Shown piece by piece: positions 24,585 to 33,500 of a DNA stretch of 64,000 nt. Location of the stretch: the NCBI GenBank assembly GCA_965216585.1, contig CBDCGC010000003.1, forward strand, positions 3,472,001 through 3,536,000, written 5' to 3'. The translations under genes were made by a program, and so were the position numbers. Each line of letters begins with the position of its first letter. Positions within the stretch are counted from its first letter, which is position 1. The stretch is from CADEER01 sp965216585. Its GTDB lineage: Bacteria > Desulfobacterota > Binatia > HRBIN30 > CADEER01. The notes under the pieces were generated by a model. The model ran no database searches. It saw nothing but the letters and a program-made list of their open reading frames with translations, and was not told where the DNA came from.

Positions 24585-25226
24585 ATGGATGAGTTTCAGC
24601 AGACCGAGCGAACCCGTGTCCATCGCGTGGCGAAGCGGGCGACCTACGACAAGGCCGCGATCTACGCCATCCTCGACGAAGCGTTGGTCGCCCACGTCGG
24701 CTTCATCGACGGCGATCAGCCCTATGTCTTGCCGATGGTCTTCGTCCGTGTGGGCGACGCGATCTACCTGCACGGCTCGATCCGGGCGCGAATGCTGGAG
24801 ACGATCTCCGCCGGTGCCCCGGTGTGCGCGACGGTGACCCATCTCGATGGACTGGTGTTGGCACGCTCGGCCTTTCACCACTCGGTCAACTACCGCTCGG
24901 TCGCCATCGTCGGTCACGGGCGGGCGGTGCATGATGGTGATGAGGCGCTGGCTGCCCTCGAGGCCCTGACCGAGAAGACGACGCCGGGTCGCTGGTCGTA
25001 TGTGCGACTGCCCAACGAGAAAGAGATGAAGGCGACGCGGGTGGTCGCGATTCCGCTCGAAGAGGTCTCCGCCAAGGTCCGCAGCGGGCCACCGGTCGAT
25101 GACGACGAAGATCTCGATCTCGGCATCTGGGCGGGGTCGGTGCCGATCGTCACCAGCTATGGCACGCCGGTCGTCGCCTCCGAAGGCATCGAGATGCCGG
25201 AGCACGTGCGCAAGCTCGTCGACTGA
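24585..25226 (+). CDS. Pyridoxamine 5'-phosphate oxidase family protein (FMN-binding)
   Basis: A 213-residue protein matching the Pyridox_ox_2 type: RVAKRATYDKAAIYAILDEA, HVGFIDGDQPYVLPM, IYLHGSIRARMLETI, HSVNYRSVAIVG and the tail VRSGPPVDDDEDL. These proteins bind FMN or haem-like cofactors and are often annotated only by fold. It is divergent from the amidohydrolase at 24406 with a 178-bp gap in which no conserved signal was recognised. It is longer than, and distinct from, the barrel protein at 8929. Confidence 0.87.
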   Translation: MDEFQQTERTRVHRVAKRATYDKAAIYAILDEALVAHVGFIDGDQPYVLPMVFVRVGDAIYLHGSIRARMLETISAGAPVCATVTHLDGLVLARSAFHHSVNYRSVAIVGHGRAVHDGDEALAALEALTEKTTPGRWSYVRLPNEKEMKATRVVAIPLEEVSAKVRSGPPVDDDEDLDLGIWAGSVPIVTSYGTPVVASEGIEMPEHVRKLVD

Positions 25227-25333
25227 GGCCGACTCCCAGGCTGCGCCAGTCGCAGCTTTCCGATCGAATCTGCTCGAAATGCTGCGGATGTGAAGGATTT
25301 TTCGCGGTCGTGGCGAACCATCTTTCGTCTTGC

Positions 25334-25351
25334 GCGAGTGGTGCCACTCGC
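25334..25351. promoter_or_regulatory. 18-bp perfect palindrome upstream of the protease-inhibitor gene
   Basis: GCGAGTGGTGCCACTCGC has 8-bp arms around a TG centre and lies 55 bp upstream of the ATG at 25407. It sits between the end of the preceding gene (25226) and the AGGAGA ribosome binding site (25395-25400). It could be an operator or an mRNA hairpin. It does not resemble the TetR palindrome at 11597 and 12190. Confidence 0.4.
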
Positions 25352-25406
25352 AGTACTAGTGGGGGACCAAACAAAAGTTGTCGCGTCCGATTTCAGGAGA
25401 GTGAAT

Positions 25407-28400
25407 ATGATTTCCTCGATGAAGCACACGGCCCGTCTCGCGTTTTCGATCGCCGCCTTTTTCGCCGTTACCTTTGTAGGGGCGCCGACCGCCGACGCCT
25501 GCTCGTGCCAGCAGCGCACCTTCTGCGAGCACTTCGCCGAGGCCGATGTGGTCTTGCAGGTGCGGGCGCTCAAGGAGCGCGAGGTCGACGGCATGCGCGT
25601 CTACCGAGCGCGCGTGCGCCAGGTGCTCAAGGGTGAGGTCGGGCGCAGGGTGACGTTGGTAACGCCGGCGTCGACGGCGGCTTGTGGCTTGAGCTTGCCG
25701 GTGGGCGGGCGGCCGGAGCCGATTCTGCTGGGCGGCCGCTATGCCGAGGTGGACGGTTTGGGGGACGTGATCGAGGTATCGGCGTGCGACTTCATTCAGC
25801 GCGATCCGGTTTCACGCGACATGGCGATGTTTGCTCTGCGCGACGTCGACGCCGAATGCCCCATCTGCACGAGCGACGATGAGTGTCCGAGCGGTCTCTT
25901 CTGCAGTGCCGCCGGACTGTGTACACGGCAATGCCGCAGCGATGCGCACTGCCGCGACGGCGGTGTGTGTCGCGCTGGAAAATGCATCCCGGGTTGCGAT
26001 AGCGACGCCGATTGCGACGGCGGCTGGTGTGGACCGGCGGGCGACGGTGGATCGCTCATGTGTCACCCATTTCGCCAGGAAGGCGACGCCTGCAACATCG
26101 GCTCGGCAGCGGACTCCGCCGAGCCCTGTGCGCCGGGTCTGGTCTGTGCCTGTGCGAAAGGCGATCCGGAAACCGGTAGCGAGGAATGCGACGCCGTTTG
26201 TCACCGCGTGCCCGCCCCCGATCTGTGCGGCCTGCCGTTCGAAACGGGACTCTGCGACGCCGCGTTTCTGCGCTGGTACTTCAACGCCGAGACGCATCGC
26301 TGCGAGCCCTTCACGTGGGGTGGCTGCGGCGGCAACGAGAACAATTTCGAGAGCCCCGATCTCTGTCGCGAGGCCTGCGGTGGTGGCACGCCCTGCGCCG
26401 ACATCGAGTGCCAACCCCATCAGAAGTGCCGCATCTTCGACGAGCCCGGCCAGGGCCCGATGCCCTATTGCGCCGACACCTGTGATGATTTCCCGTGTCC
26501 GAGCGGTACGACTTGCCAGCTCTCGGATGTCACCTGCATCCGCGAACCCTGTCCCCCGGTGGCGCGCTGCGTACCCAATCCGGACGCCTGCTTGCAGCCG
26601 GTCGAGGTCGGGCCGTGTGAGGCGGCGATTCCGCGCTGGTACTTCGACGCCGAGACCGGTCGGTGCGACGACTTCCGCTACGGTGGTTGCGGCGGCAACG
26701 ACAACAACTTTCCGACTCTCGAGGAGTGCCGCGACGCCTGCGCCGGCGAGGAACCCAATCCGTGCGAGCTGGTGCGCTGCCGCGCCGGGGCGGAGTGCCG
26801 CGTCCACCGCAATGCCGACGGTGAGCTGATTCCCTACTGCGCCGACACCTGCCGCGACTTTCCCTGCCCACCGGGAACCTCTTGCGAGCTCGTCGAAGTT
26901 CAGTGCGTCCGCGAGCCCTGCCCACCTGTCGCTCAGTGTAGCGACAGGCCCAATGTGTGCCGCCTCGCGCCCGAAACCGGTCCCTGCCGGGCGCGCATTC
27001 CGCGCTGGTACTTCGACGCCAACACCGGGCAGTGCGAGGAATTCTTCTACGGTGGCTGTCAGGGCAATGGGAACAACTTTCAGACGGTCGAACAATGCCG
27101 CGCCGCCTGCGCTGACGAACCCTGCCTGTGCCCGCCGATCTCGGCGCCGGTGTGTGGCACCGATGGCAAGACCTACGACAACGAGTGTGAAGCGCAGTGC
27201 CGGGACATCGAAATCCGTCACGACGGTCCCTGCGTCGACGAGTGTGTCTGCCCGCTCATCTACGATCCCGTGTGCGGCACGGATGGCAAGACCTATGGCA
27301 ACGTCTGCCGCGCCCGTTGCGCCGGAGTGGGCGTTGCCTACGATGGCGAGTGCCGCTGTGAGCCTTGCGTCTGCCCGCGCATCTACGAACCCGTATGCGG
27401 TGTCGATGGCGAAACGTACGGCAACGCTTGCCAGGCGCGCTGTGCCGGCGTCGAGATCGCCCACGAGGGTGAGTGTCGCAGCGAGTGCCGCTGCAACGCC
27501 GACTGCGCCCGGGGTTCCGTTTGTCGTGACGGCACCTGTGGGCCGACGTGTGAGGTCGCTTGCCTGCGCCCGGATCCGGTGTGTGGCAGCGACGGTCGAA
27601 CCTATGTCTGCGGCGAAGCGGATGCCGCATGCCACGGGGCCGCAGTCGTGCACGAGGGCGAATGTGGCAGGGTGTGCACGGCCGACGAGCCGTGTCCGAG
27701 TGATCTCGCCTGCCGGCCGGTCGAGGACTGCCCGGATCCCTGCGGTTGCCCCAGCTTCTGCGAGCCCTGTGTCTGCCCGGAGATCTTCGATCCGGTTTGC
27801 GGTGAGAATGGTGTGACGTATGGCAACGCGTGCGAAGCGCGCTGTGCCGGTGTCGAGATCGCCCACGAGGGGGAATGCCGCGAATGTGCGTGCAACGGCG
27901 ATTGCGACGGTGATGCCGTGTGCCGCGACGGCAAGTGTGGACCAGCCTGCTCGGTCGCCTGTTTGGTCGCCGATCCGGTTTGCGGTAGCGACGGCGTCAC
28001 CTACGTATGCGGTGAGGTCGACGCCGCTTGTCACGGCGTGAGCGTTCTCCACGAAGGAGAGTGTCGGCCGACCTGCTCGGACGACGAGCCCTGCGCCAAC
28101 GGCGGTATGTGCGTTCCCTTCGAGGAATGCAGCGACGCCTGTGGCTGTGCCAGCTTCTGCGATGCGTGCAACTGTCTGGACATCTACGACCCGGTCTGCG
28201 GTACCGACGGCAAGACCTACGGCAACGGTTGTGAAGCTGGATGTGCTGGCGTCGAAATCGCTCACGAGGGAGAGTGTCGCTCGCAGTGCCGCTGCAACGG
28301 TGACTGTCCGGACGACGAAGTTTGTGGCGAAGGCGGCGAGTGCACCCCGCGTTGCGCCTTCGACTGCTTGGTTGCCGATCCGGTGTGCGGCAGCGACGGT

Positions 28401-28943
28401 CGAACCTACGTCTGTGGGAAAGACGATGCCGCGTGCAATGGTGCGATCGTGCTACACGAGGGGCCCTGCCAGCCGACCTGCGTGCCCGGTCAGGCCTGTG
28501 CCGACGGCTCGACCTGCCGGCCGCCGGAGGACTGTCCGGATCGCTGCGGCTGCGCCAGCTTTTGCGCGCCGTGCGATTGTCCCGCGGTCGAGGATCCCGT
28601 CTGTGGTGCTGACGGCAAGACCTACGGCAACTCCTGCGAGGCGCGCTGTGCCGGTGTCGACATCGTTCGCGAAGGCGAGTGTCGCGGCGAGTGCATCTGC
28701 CCGCTGATCTTCGATCCGGTGTGCGGTGTCGACGGAGTCACCTACGGCAACTCCTGTGAAGCCGAGTGCGAGAATGTCGCCATCGCACACCGTGGCGAGT
28801 GCCGAGAGGATTGCGTCTGCGACGACGTTTTCGACCCGGTGTGTGGCACCGACGGCAAGACCTACGGCAATCGCTGCGAGGCGCGTTGTGCCGGCGTCGA
28901 GGTGGCGTCGGCCGGGGCCTGCGACGCGGTGGCGCCGTCGTAA
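25407..28943 (+). CDS. Secreted multi-domain protease inhibitor: NTR-like, three Kunitz, about eleven Kazal repeats
   Basis: A 1178-residue Cys-rich exported protein. Residues 1-31 form a signal peptide (mature start near ACSCQQ). Residues 32-150 resemble an NTR/TIMP-like domain (CSCQQRTFCEHFAEADVV). Residues 151-220 are a Cys-rich linker. Three Kunitz domains follow at 274-324, 395-445 and 518-568, each with the exact C-x8-C-x15-C-x7-C-x12-C-x3-C spacing and the GGCxGNxNNF core. They are separated by two copies of a module ending CxREPCPPVAxC. From 571 to the end there are eleven Kazal-like units (DPVCGTDGKTYGNxC); three are a variant with CGSDGxTYVCGExDAAC, and these alternate with a repeated Cys-rich spacer. 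AGGAGA lies 6 bp before the ATG. Such proteins block serine (and, through NTR, metallo-) proteases in animals. In bacteria this combination is rare. Confidence 0.9.
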   Translation: MISSMKHTARLAFSIAAFFAVTFVGAPTADACSCQQRTFCEHFAEADVVLQVRALKEREVDGMRVYRARVRQVLKGEVGRRVTLVTPASTAACGLSLPVGGRPEPILLGGRYAEVDGLGDVIEVSACDFIQRDPVSRDMAMFALRDVDAECPICTSDDECPSGLFCSAAGLCTRQCRSDAHCRDGGVCRAGKCIPGCDSDADCDGGWCGPAGDGGSLMCHPFRQEGDACNIGSAADSAEPCAPGLVCACAKGDPETGSEECDAVCHRVPAPDLCGLPFETGLCDAAFLRWYFNAETHRCEPFTWGGCGGNENNFESPDLCREACGGGTPCADIECQPHQKCRIFDEPGQGPMPYCADTCDDFPCPSGTTCQLSDVTCIREPCPPVARCVPNPDACLQPVEVGPCEAAIPRWYFDAETGRCDDFRYGGCGGNDNNFPTLEECRDACAGEEPNPCELVRCRAGAECRVHRNADGELIPYCADTCRDFPCPPGTSCELVEVQCVREPCPPVAQCSDRPNVCRLAPETGPCRARIPRWYFDANTGQCEEFFYGGCQGNGNNFQTVEQCRAACADEPCLCPPISAPVCGTDGKTYDNECEAQCRDIEIRHDGPCVDECVCPLIYDPVCGTDGKTYGNVCRARCAGVGVAYDGECRCEPCVCPRIYEPVCGVDGETYGNACQARCAGVEIAHEGECRSECRCNADCARGSVCRDGTCGPTCEVACLRPDPVCGSDGRTYVCGEADAACHGAAVVHEGECGRVCTADEPCPSDLACRPVEDCPDPCGCPSFCEPCVCPEIFDPVCGENGVTYGNACEARCAGVEIAHEGECRECACNGDCDGDAVCRDGKCGPACSVACLVADPVCGSDGVTYVCGEVDAACHGVSVLHEGECRPTCSDDEPCANGGMCVPFEECSDACGCASFCDACNCLDIYDPVCGTDGKTYGNGCEAGCAGVEIAHEGECRSQCRCNGDCPDDEVCGEGGECTPRCAFDCLVADPVCGSDGRTYVCGKDDAACNGAIVLHEGPCQPTCVPGQACADGSTCRPPEDCPDRCGCASFCAPCDCPAVEDPVCGADGKTYGNSCEARCAGVDIVREGECRGECICPLIFDPVCGVDGVTYGNSCEAECENVAIAHRGECREDCVCDDVFDPVCGTDGKTYGNRCEARCAGVEVASAGACDAVAPS

Positions 28944-28958
28944 GGGCTCCCGGCCCGA

Positions 28959-29894
28959 TCAGCGATCGGCGGCGAAGAGGGCGGCGATGCGGGGGCGCGA
29001 CAGAACGCTGGTGAGGAGTTCGGCAGCCGGCTCGGCGATGCTGTCGGCGAGGACTTGCGGGTCGATGATCACCCGCATCTTCTTACGCCCGAGGTGGTCG
29101 TAGACGTCGCGCCAGAGATTGGCCATTCCGTTCCTCGCGGCGGCGGTGACGTTTTCGTTCGCCAAGGCGTCGCTGATCAGGGCTTCGATACGCCGCCGGT
29201 GGGCGGCGCTGGTTCGCGGCACCAGTGTCTTGAGAGGCTGCGCGAGAATGGTGCGAGCGACGCCGCGGCTGAGCTCGGCGACCACGCGTTGGTTGCCCTG
29301 AACCAAGACGAAGGAGACCGCCTGGTCTTGGAGCATCGGCATGAAGAGATCGATGAAGCCGCGAATCTGGTCCTCGAGGACGGCACTTGCGATGCCACCG
29401 AAGAGGGGGTTCACCTTCTTGTTGAACGAAACGATCGCCGAGTGGATGACGTCGGCGAGGATGGCGCGGACGAACTCTTGATGGATGACGTCGGCGACGA
29501 GATCTTCGATCGCTTCCGGGCTCGGCAGATCGGCCGCGAAGAGTGCGTCGATCTCGTCGAGAAGCCGGTCGTCGATCAAGGCCGACAAGGGTTTCCGCTG
29601 CTTGCGCAGGCGGGATTCGATTTTCGATTGTACGTGCACAGCGACGCCGGCTACGGTTTTGGCGTGCAGGGCCGAGGGTTGCCAAGCCTCGATTGCCCGG
29701 CGCACCGCGCGGTCGTCGACGAGCTGTGCGAAGCGTAGATCGGCAACCGATTCGATCTCGTCGCGGATCGCCTCGACGAGGTTGCTCTTGAACGCCCGAG
29801 ACGAGATGCGCGCCGTCCAGGTTCTGACGTCGGCCGGTGCTGCAGCGCGGCTGCGGGGAGTTGCTCTCCTCGCCCCCATCTTCTCAGTTGCCAC
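28959..29894 (-). CDS. Conserved-looking hypothetical protein, helical
   Basis: I do not recognise the family. The 311-residue protein has a basic, low-complexity start (GARRATPRSRAAAPAD), then is almost wholly helical with no signal peptide or clear membrane span. Repeated hydrophobic-acidic blocks are seen (LLDEIDALFAADLPSPEAIE and FVRAILADVIHSAIVSFNKK), and the C-terminus ELLTSVLSRPRIAALF resembles the ends of DUF-type proteins that pack as helical bundles. The start could be the ATG at 29894 or 29879. Codon usage is normal for the window and the frame is uninterrupted over 930 bp, so I accept it as real. It is convergent with the inhibitor gene (15-bp gap). Confidence 0.6.
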   Translation of the reverse strand: MATEKMGARRATPRSRAAAPADVRTWTARISSRAFKSNLVEAIRDEIESVADLRFAQLVDDRAVRRAIEAWQPSALHAKTVAGVAVHVQSKIESRLRKQRKPLSALIDDRLLDEIDALFAADLPSPEAIEDLVADVIHQEFVRAILADVIHSAIVSFNKKVNPLFGGIASAVLEDQIRGFIDLFMPMLQDQAVSFVLVQGNQRVVAELSRGVARTILAQPLKTLVPRTSAAHRRRIEALISDALANENVTAAARNGMANLWRDVYDHLGRKKMRVIIDPQVLADSIAEPAAELLTSVLSRPRIAALFAADR

Positions 29895-30038
29895 CGCCGG
29901 CGGCGATTCGGAGCTCGGCGCGGCGGCAGGCGCGGAGCGAGATTGACACCCGAATCGGCATGGACGTAGTGTTTACGTTAGTCTTGGCGAAGTTGCGAAC
30001 GATCAATGGGCATCGAGTGCCCGAGGAGACGATGGAAG

Positions 30039-31763
30039 ATGCACGATCTCGTGATTCGCGGTGGTACGGTCATCGATGGTACGGGAGCGGCGGCGCGCCG
30101 GGCCGACATCGCCATTGACGGCGAGCGGGTTGCCCAGGTCGGCGGTGAGGTGGGTCCCGGGCAGCGCGAAATCGACGCCAGAGGTCTCCTCGTGGCTCCC
30201 GGGTGGGTGGACATCCACACCCACTACGACGGGCAAGTAACCTGGGACACGCACTTGACACCTTCGGGGTGGAACGGCGTGACGACGGTGGTGATGGGCA
30301 ACTGCGGTGTTGGCTTTGCCCCGGTCAAGCCGGGCAAGCAGGAGTTTCTCATCCAGCTCATGGAAGGGGTCGAGGATATCCCCGGTACGGCGCTGGCCGA
30401 GGGCATTCGTTGGGAGTGGGAGAGCTTCCCCGAGTACATGGACGCTCTCGACAAGATGCCGCGCGCCATCGATGTCGGCGCACAAATTCCGCACGGTGCG
30501 GTGCGCGCGTATGTGATGGGCGAGCGCGGTGCGAAGAACGAGAAAGCGGAACCCGACGAGATCGCCGAAATGGCGCGTCTCGTCAAAGAGGGCCTGCAGG
30601 CCGGCGCCCTCGGGTTCTCGACTTCGCGAACCATCCTCCACCGTGCCGCCGATGGTGAGTTGGTTCCTGGAACGACGGCCGATCGCAGTGAAGTGATGGG
30701 TATCGGCCGCGTCCTCGGCGAGGTTGGTCACGGTGTCTTTGAAGTCGCCAGCGACCTCGCGCCGGAAGGAGACGAGCTGCAGTGGATGAGTGATTTGGGC
30801 AAGGAGACTGGACGTCCCGTTTCGTTTGCCTGTTTACAGAGCCCTGTCGATCCGGATCAGTGGCGGCGCCTTCTGGCGGCGTGCGAGAAGGATGCTGCCG
30901 AGGGCGGCTGCCTGACGCCGCAGGTTGCTCAGCGGCCGGCCGGGCTGTTGTTGAGCTTCGAGAGCACCTTCCATCCCTTCTCGTTGCACGCGGCCTATCG
31001 GCCGTTGGCCGACCTGTCGGCTGAGCAGCGGCGTGTCGAGCTGGCCAAGCCGGAGGTCCGCGCCGCGCTGGTCGGCTCGGATCCCGACCCCGACGCGGCG
31101 GTTGGCTTTGCCGGCATGATCGTGTCGGCGTATCAGATGATGTTCCCGCTCGGCGACCCACCCGACTACGAGCCGGGCCCGGAGAAGAGTGTCGCCGCCA
31201 TCGCCGAGCGCGCTGGACGTCACCCGCGCGAGGTGATCTACGACGTCATGATGGACGACGGTGGCCGCGGTTTCGTCTACCTACCGCTTCTCGGCTATGC
31301 CAATGGCGACCTCGAACCGATCCGCGAGATGATGATGCATCCGCAGGCGGTGTTCTCACTCTCCGACGGCGGTGCGCACTGCGGCATCATCTGCGATGCC
31401 AGCATCCCAACGTTTTTACTGACGCATTGGGCGCGCGATCGCCAGCGCGGTGAGAAGATTCCGATCGAGGAAATCGTCGAGCGGCAGACCCGACGCACGG
31501 CGAAGTTTTACGGCATGGAAGATCGCGGCACCTTGGCGCCGGGGATGAAGGCGGACGTCAACGTCATCGACTTCGACGCTCTGTGCATTCACGGTCCGGA
31601 GATGGTCCACGATCTGCCGGCGGCGGGCCGGCGATTGATCCAAAAGGTCGACGGATATCGGTATACGATTTGCGCTGGCCAGGTCATCTACGAGGACGGC
31701 GCGCCAACCGGAGCGTTGCCGGGCAAGTTGGTGCGCGGGCCGCAAAAAGCGCCGGCGGTATAG
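30039..31763 (+). CDS. N-acyl-D-amino-acid deacylase family amidohydrolase
   Basis: A 574-residue cytosolic amidohydrolase. Seen are DLVIRGGTVIDGTGAAARR, the metal site WVDIHTHYDGQVTWD, TTVVMGNCGVGFAPVKPG, LQAGALGFSTSRT, and near the end FSLSDGGAHCGIICD with the final metal/catalytic Asp region. The ATG at 30039 is chosen because the family N-terminus starts there and a GAGGAG box lies about 10 bp upstream. It is related to, but clearly diverged from, the protein at 22721. A perfect hairpin covers its stop codon. Confidence 0.9.
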   Translation: MHDLVIRGGTVIDGTGAAARRADIAIDGERVAQVGGEVGPGQREIDARGLLVAPGWVDIHTHYDGQVTWDTHLTPSGWNGVTTVVMGNCGVGFAPVKPGKQEFLIQLMEGVEDIPGTALAEGIRWEWESFPEYMDALDKMPRAIDVGAQIPHGAVRAYVMGERGAKNEKAEPDEIAEMARLVKEGLQAGALGFSTSRTILHRAADGELVPGTTADRSEVMGIGRVLGEVGHGVFEVASDLAPEGDELQWMSDLGKETGRPVSFACLQSPVDPDQWRRLLAACEKDAAEGGCLTPQVAQRPAGLLLSFESTFHPFSLHAAYRPLADLSAEQRRVELAKPEVRAALVGSDPDPDAAVGFAGMIVSAYQMMFPLGDPPDYEPGPEKSVAAIAERAGRHPREVIYDVMMDDGGRGFVYLPLLGYANGDLEPIREMMMHPQAVFSLSDGGAHCGIICDASIPTFLLTHWARDRQRGEKIPIEEIVERQTRRTAKFYGMEDRGTLAPGMKADVNVIDFDALCIHGPEMVHDLPAAGRRLIQKVDGYRYTICAGQVIYEDGAPTGALPGKLVRGPQKAPAV

Positions 31764-31774
31764 CCGCCGGCGCT
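31748..31774. terminator. Perfect 11-bp hairpin over the amidohydrolase stop codon
   Basis: AGCGCCGGCGG (31748-31758) and CCGCCGGCGCT (31764-31774) are exact reverse complements around TATAG, which contains the stop. There is no T-run on the plus side, whereas the minus strand reads TTTTT directly after the hairpin. It may slow RNA polymerase or stabilise the 3' end of the plus transcript; a working terminator on the plus strand is uncertain. Confidence 0.35.
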
Positions 31775-31817
31775 CGGGCCGACGCCGTCCCAGCAAGGCG
31801 ATCTGCCGCCGACCGCA

Positions 31818-33500
31818 ATGTCGATCTTCCGGCCGCGCTTCGTCCAGCTGATCGACGACCGGCTGCTGCGGCGCAACTCGCGCATCCTTGCCGCCTACTT
31901 CGCCTTCGTCGCCGCGGTAGTGACGGCCGAGGCTCTTGCCTTTCAGGGGTTGAAGCTCTGGTTGGAAGGCGAGGAGTACTCGTTTCTGACCGGCGTCTAT
32001 TGGGTGCTGTCGACGATGAGCACCCTCGGTCTGGGCGACATCGTATTCGCGACCACTTTGGGGCGCGTGTTCACGGTCGGCGTGCTGCTCTCCGGTATTC
32101 TCCTTCTCCTCGTCGTTCTTCCGTTCGCGTTCATTCGCTTCTTCTACGCGCCATGGCTGGCCAGCCGAACCATCCCAGCGAACTTGTCGGGACATGTCGT
32201 GATTGCCGGGCGCGGTGATCTGGCGCAGCCGTTGACTGAGAAACTCGAGCTGCACAGCATTCCCCACTTCGTCGTCGAGCCCGATCCCGACGTGGCCGCG
32301 CGCCTCGAGCAGGAGGGGGTTCCCGTGGTGGCGCGTTCGCTCGACGACGCGGTAGCCTCCGCTGGCTTGCGTATGAACGACGCCGCTCTCGTCGTACTGG
32401 ACGGCACGGACGCCGAGAATACCACCAACGCTCTGCATGTTCGCGAGCACAACGCCAGCGCCCATGTCGCAGCTGTCGCCACGAGCGATCAAGCGGAGGA
32501 GATCCTGCGTATGGCCGGTGTTTCGCGTGTGCTGCCGCTCAAGCAACAGCTCGGGCAGCATCTGGCGGCGCGCTTGAACGCCGGCCATGCGCAGACGCAC
32601 GTGGTGGGGCGCTTCCGCGATCTCTACGTTTGCGAGCTGCCGGTGCACTTGACGCCATGGGTCGGCAAGACCCTGCAGCAGCTCGACCTGCGTGCCAAGT
32701 TTGGTGTCAACGTGATTGGTTTGCTCGACCAGGCTCGTTTCGTTTCGGTGACGTCGCAGACGACGCTGACGGATCGATGTGTTCCCATCGTCATCGGCAC
32801 CGCCGAGCAGATCCGAGCTCTCGACGAGTTTCTCGTCATCTACAACGTCAACTACAACCCTGTGCTGATCGTCGGCGGCGGTGTCGTCGGGCGCGCAGCG
32901 GCACGGGTTCTGCACCAGCGAAGCGTTCCCGTGTGGATCGTAGACTTGGCGTCGCGCGACGGTCACTGGGGGGCGTACGAGCCGGAGCGGTGGGTCACCG
33001 GCGATGCCCGCGATCGCAGTGTACTGCTCGGTGCCGGCATCCAGGATGCGCCGGGAGTCCTACTGACGACGCGCGATGACACGACCAACATCTACCTGGC
33101 GTTACTCTGCCGCAATCTCTCCCCCGACGTGCACATCGTCAGCCGGGTGACGAAGGAAAACAACCTCGTCGCCGTGCAGCGGGCTGGGGCCAACGTCGTC
33201 CTCAGTCACACCTCGCTGGGCGTTTCATCGGTCTTTGCGGCGCTGCACCGGCGCGAGCTGGTCGTGCTCGGCGAGGGTGTCGAGCTGCACGAGTTCGAGG
33301 TGCCTTCCCGCCTTGTCGGTATGACGCTGAGCGACACTGCAATCGCGTCGCGAACTGGACTCAACGTCATCGCCATCGAGCGGGATGGCGGCCTGGTCGG
33401 CAGCCCGGGGCCGGCGGTGGTGCTGCGTGCCGGCGATGGCCTGGTGATGGTGGGCGACCAGGAGCAATTGGAGAACTTCAGCGAGCACTTCGGCTCGTAG
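31818..33500 (+). CDS. Potassium channel with two RCK/TrkA modules and an unusual filter
   Basis: A 560-residue inner-membrane channel. Two transmembrane helices (about 22-42 and 84-110) flank a pore loop with the selectivity filter TLGLGD (69-74) in place of the common TVGYGD. Two cytosolic RCK units follow, each with a Rossmann NAD/nucleotide site (VVIAGRGDLAQPL near 127; VLIVGGGVVGRAAARVL near 353) and an RCK_C part (VGKTLQQLDLRAKFGVNVIG; LVGMTLSDTAIASRTGLNVI). Thus all regulatory domains of one channel half-ring are in one chain. It starts 54 bp after the amidohydrolase and may be read from the same transcript, but a functional link is not obvious. Confidence 0.88.
   Translation: MSIFRPRFVQLIDDRLLRRNSRILAAYFAFVAAVVTAEALAFQGLKLWLEGEEYSFLTGVYWVLSTMSTLGLGDIVFATTLGRVFTVGVLLSGILLLLVVLPFAFIRFFYAPWLASRTIPANLSGHVVIAGRGDLAQPLTEKLELHSIPHFVVEPDPDVAARLEQEGVPVVARSLDDAVASAGLRMNDAALVVLDGTDAENTTNALHVREHNASAHVAAVATSDQAEEILRMAGVSRVLPLKQQLGQHLAARLNAGHAQTHVVGRFRDLYVCELPVHLTPWVGKTLQQLDLRAKFGVNVIGLLDQARFVSVTSQTTLTDRCVPIVIGTAEQIRALDEFLVIYNVNYNPVLIVGGGVVGRAAARVLHQRSVPVWIVDLASRDGHWGAYEPERWVTGDARDRSVLLGAGIQDAPGVLLTTRDDTTNIYLALLCRNLSPDVHIVSRVTKENNLVAVQRAGANVVLSHTSLGVSSVFAALHRRELVVLGEGVELHEFEVPSRLVGMTLSDTAIASRTGLNVIAIERDGGLVGSPGPAVVLRAGDGLVMVGDQEQLENFSEHFGS

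Noticed and set aside
25812..28265. Long minus-strand frame opposite the Kunitz/Kazal gene (over 800 codons)
   Set aside because: An antisense artefact of the GC-rich, TGC/TGT-biased repeat; the plus-strand frame has a signal peptide, RBS and perfect domain spacing.
31748..31774. Clear plus-strand terminator after the amidohydrolase
   Set aside because: The hairpin is perfect but lacks a T-run on this strand; kept only as a low-confidence element.
31416..32966. Long minus-strand frame across the end of the amidohydrolase and the K+ channel
   Set aside because: It crosses two clear plus-strand genes and shows no domain; an antisense shadow.
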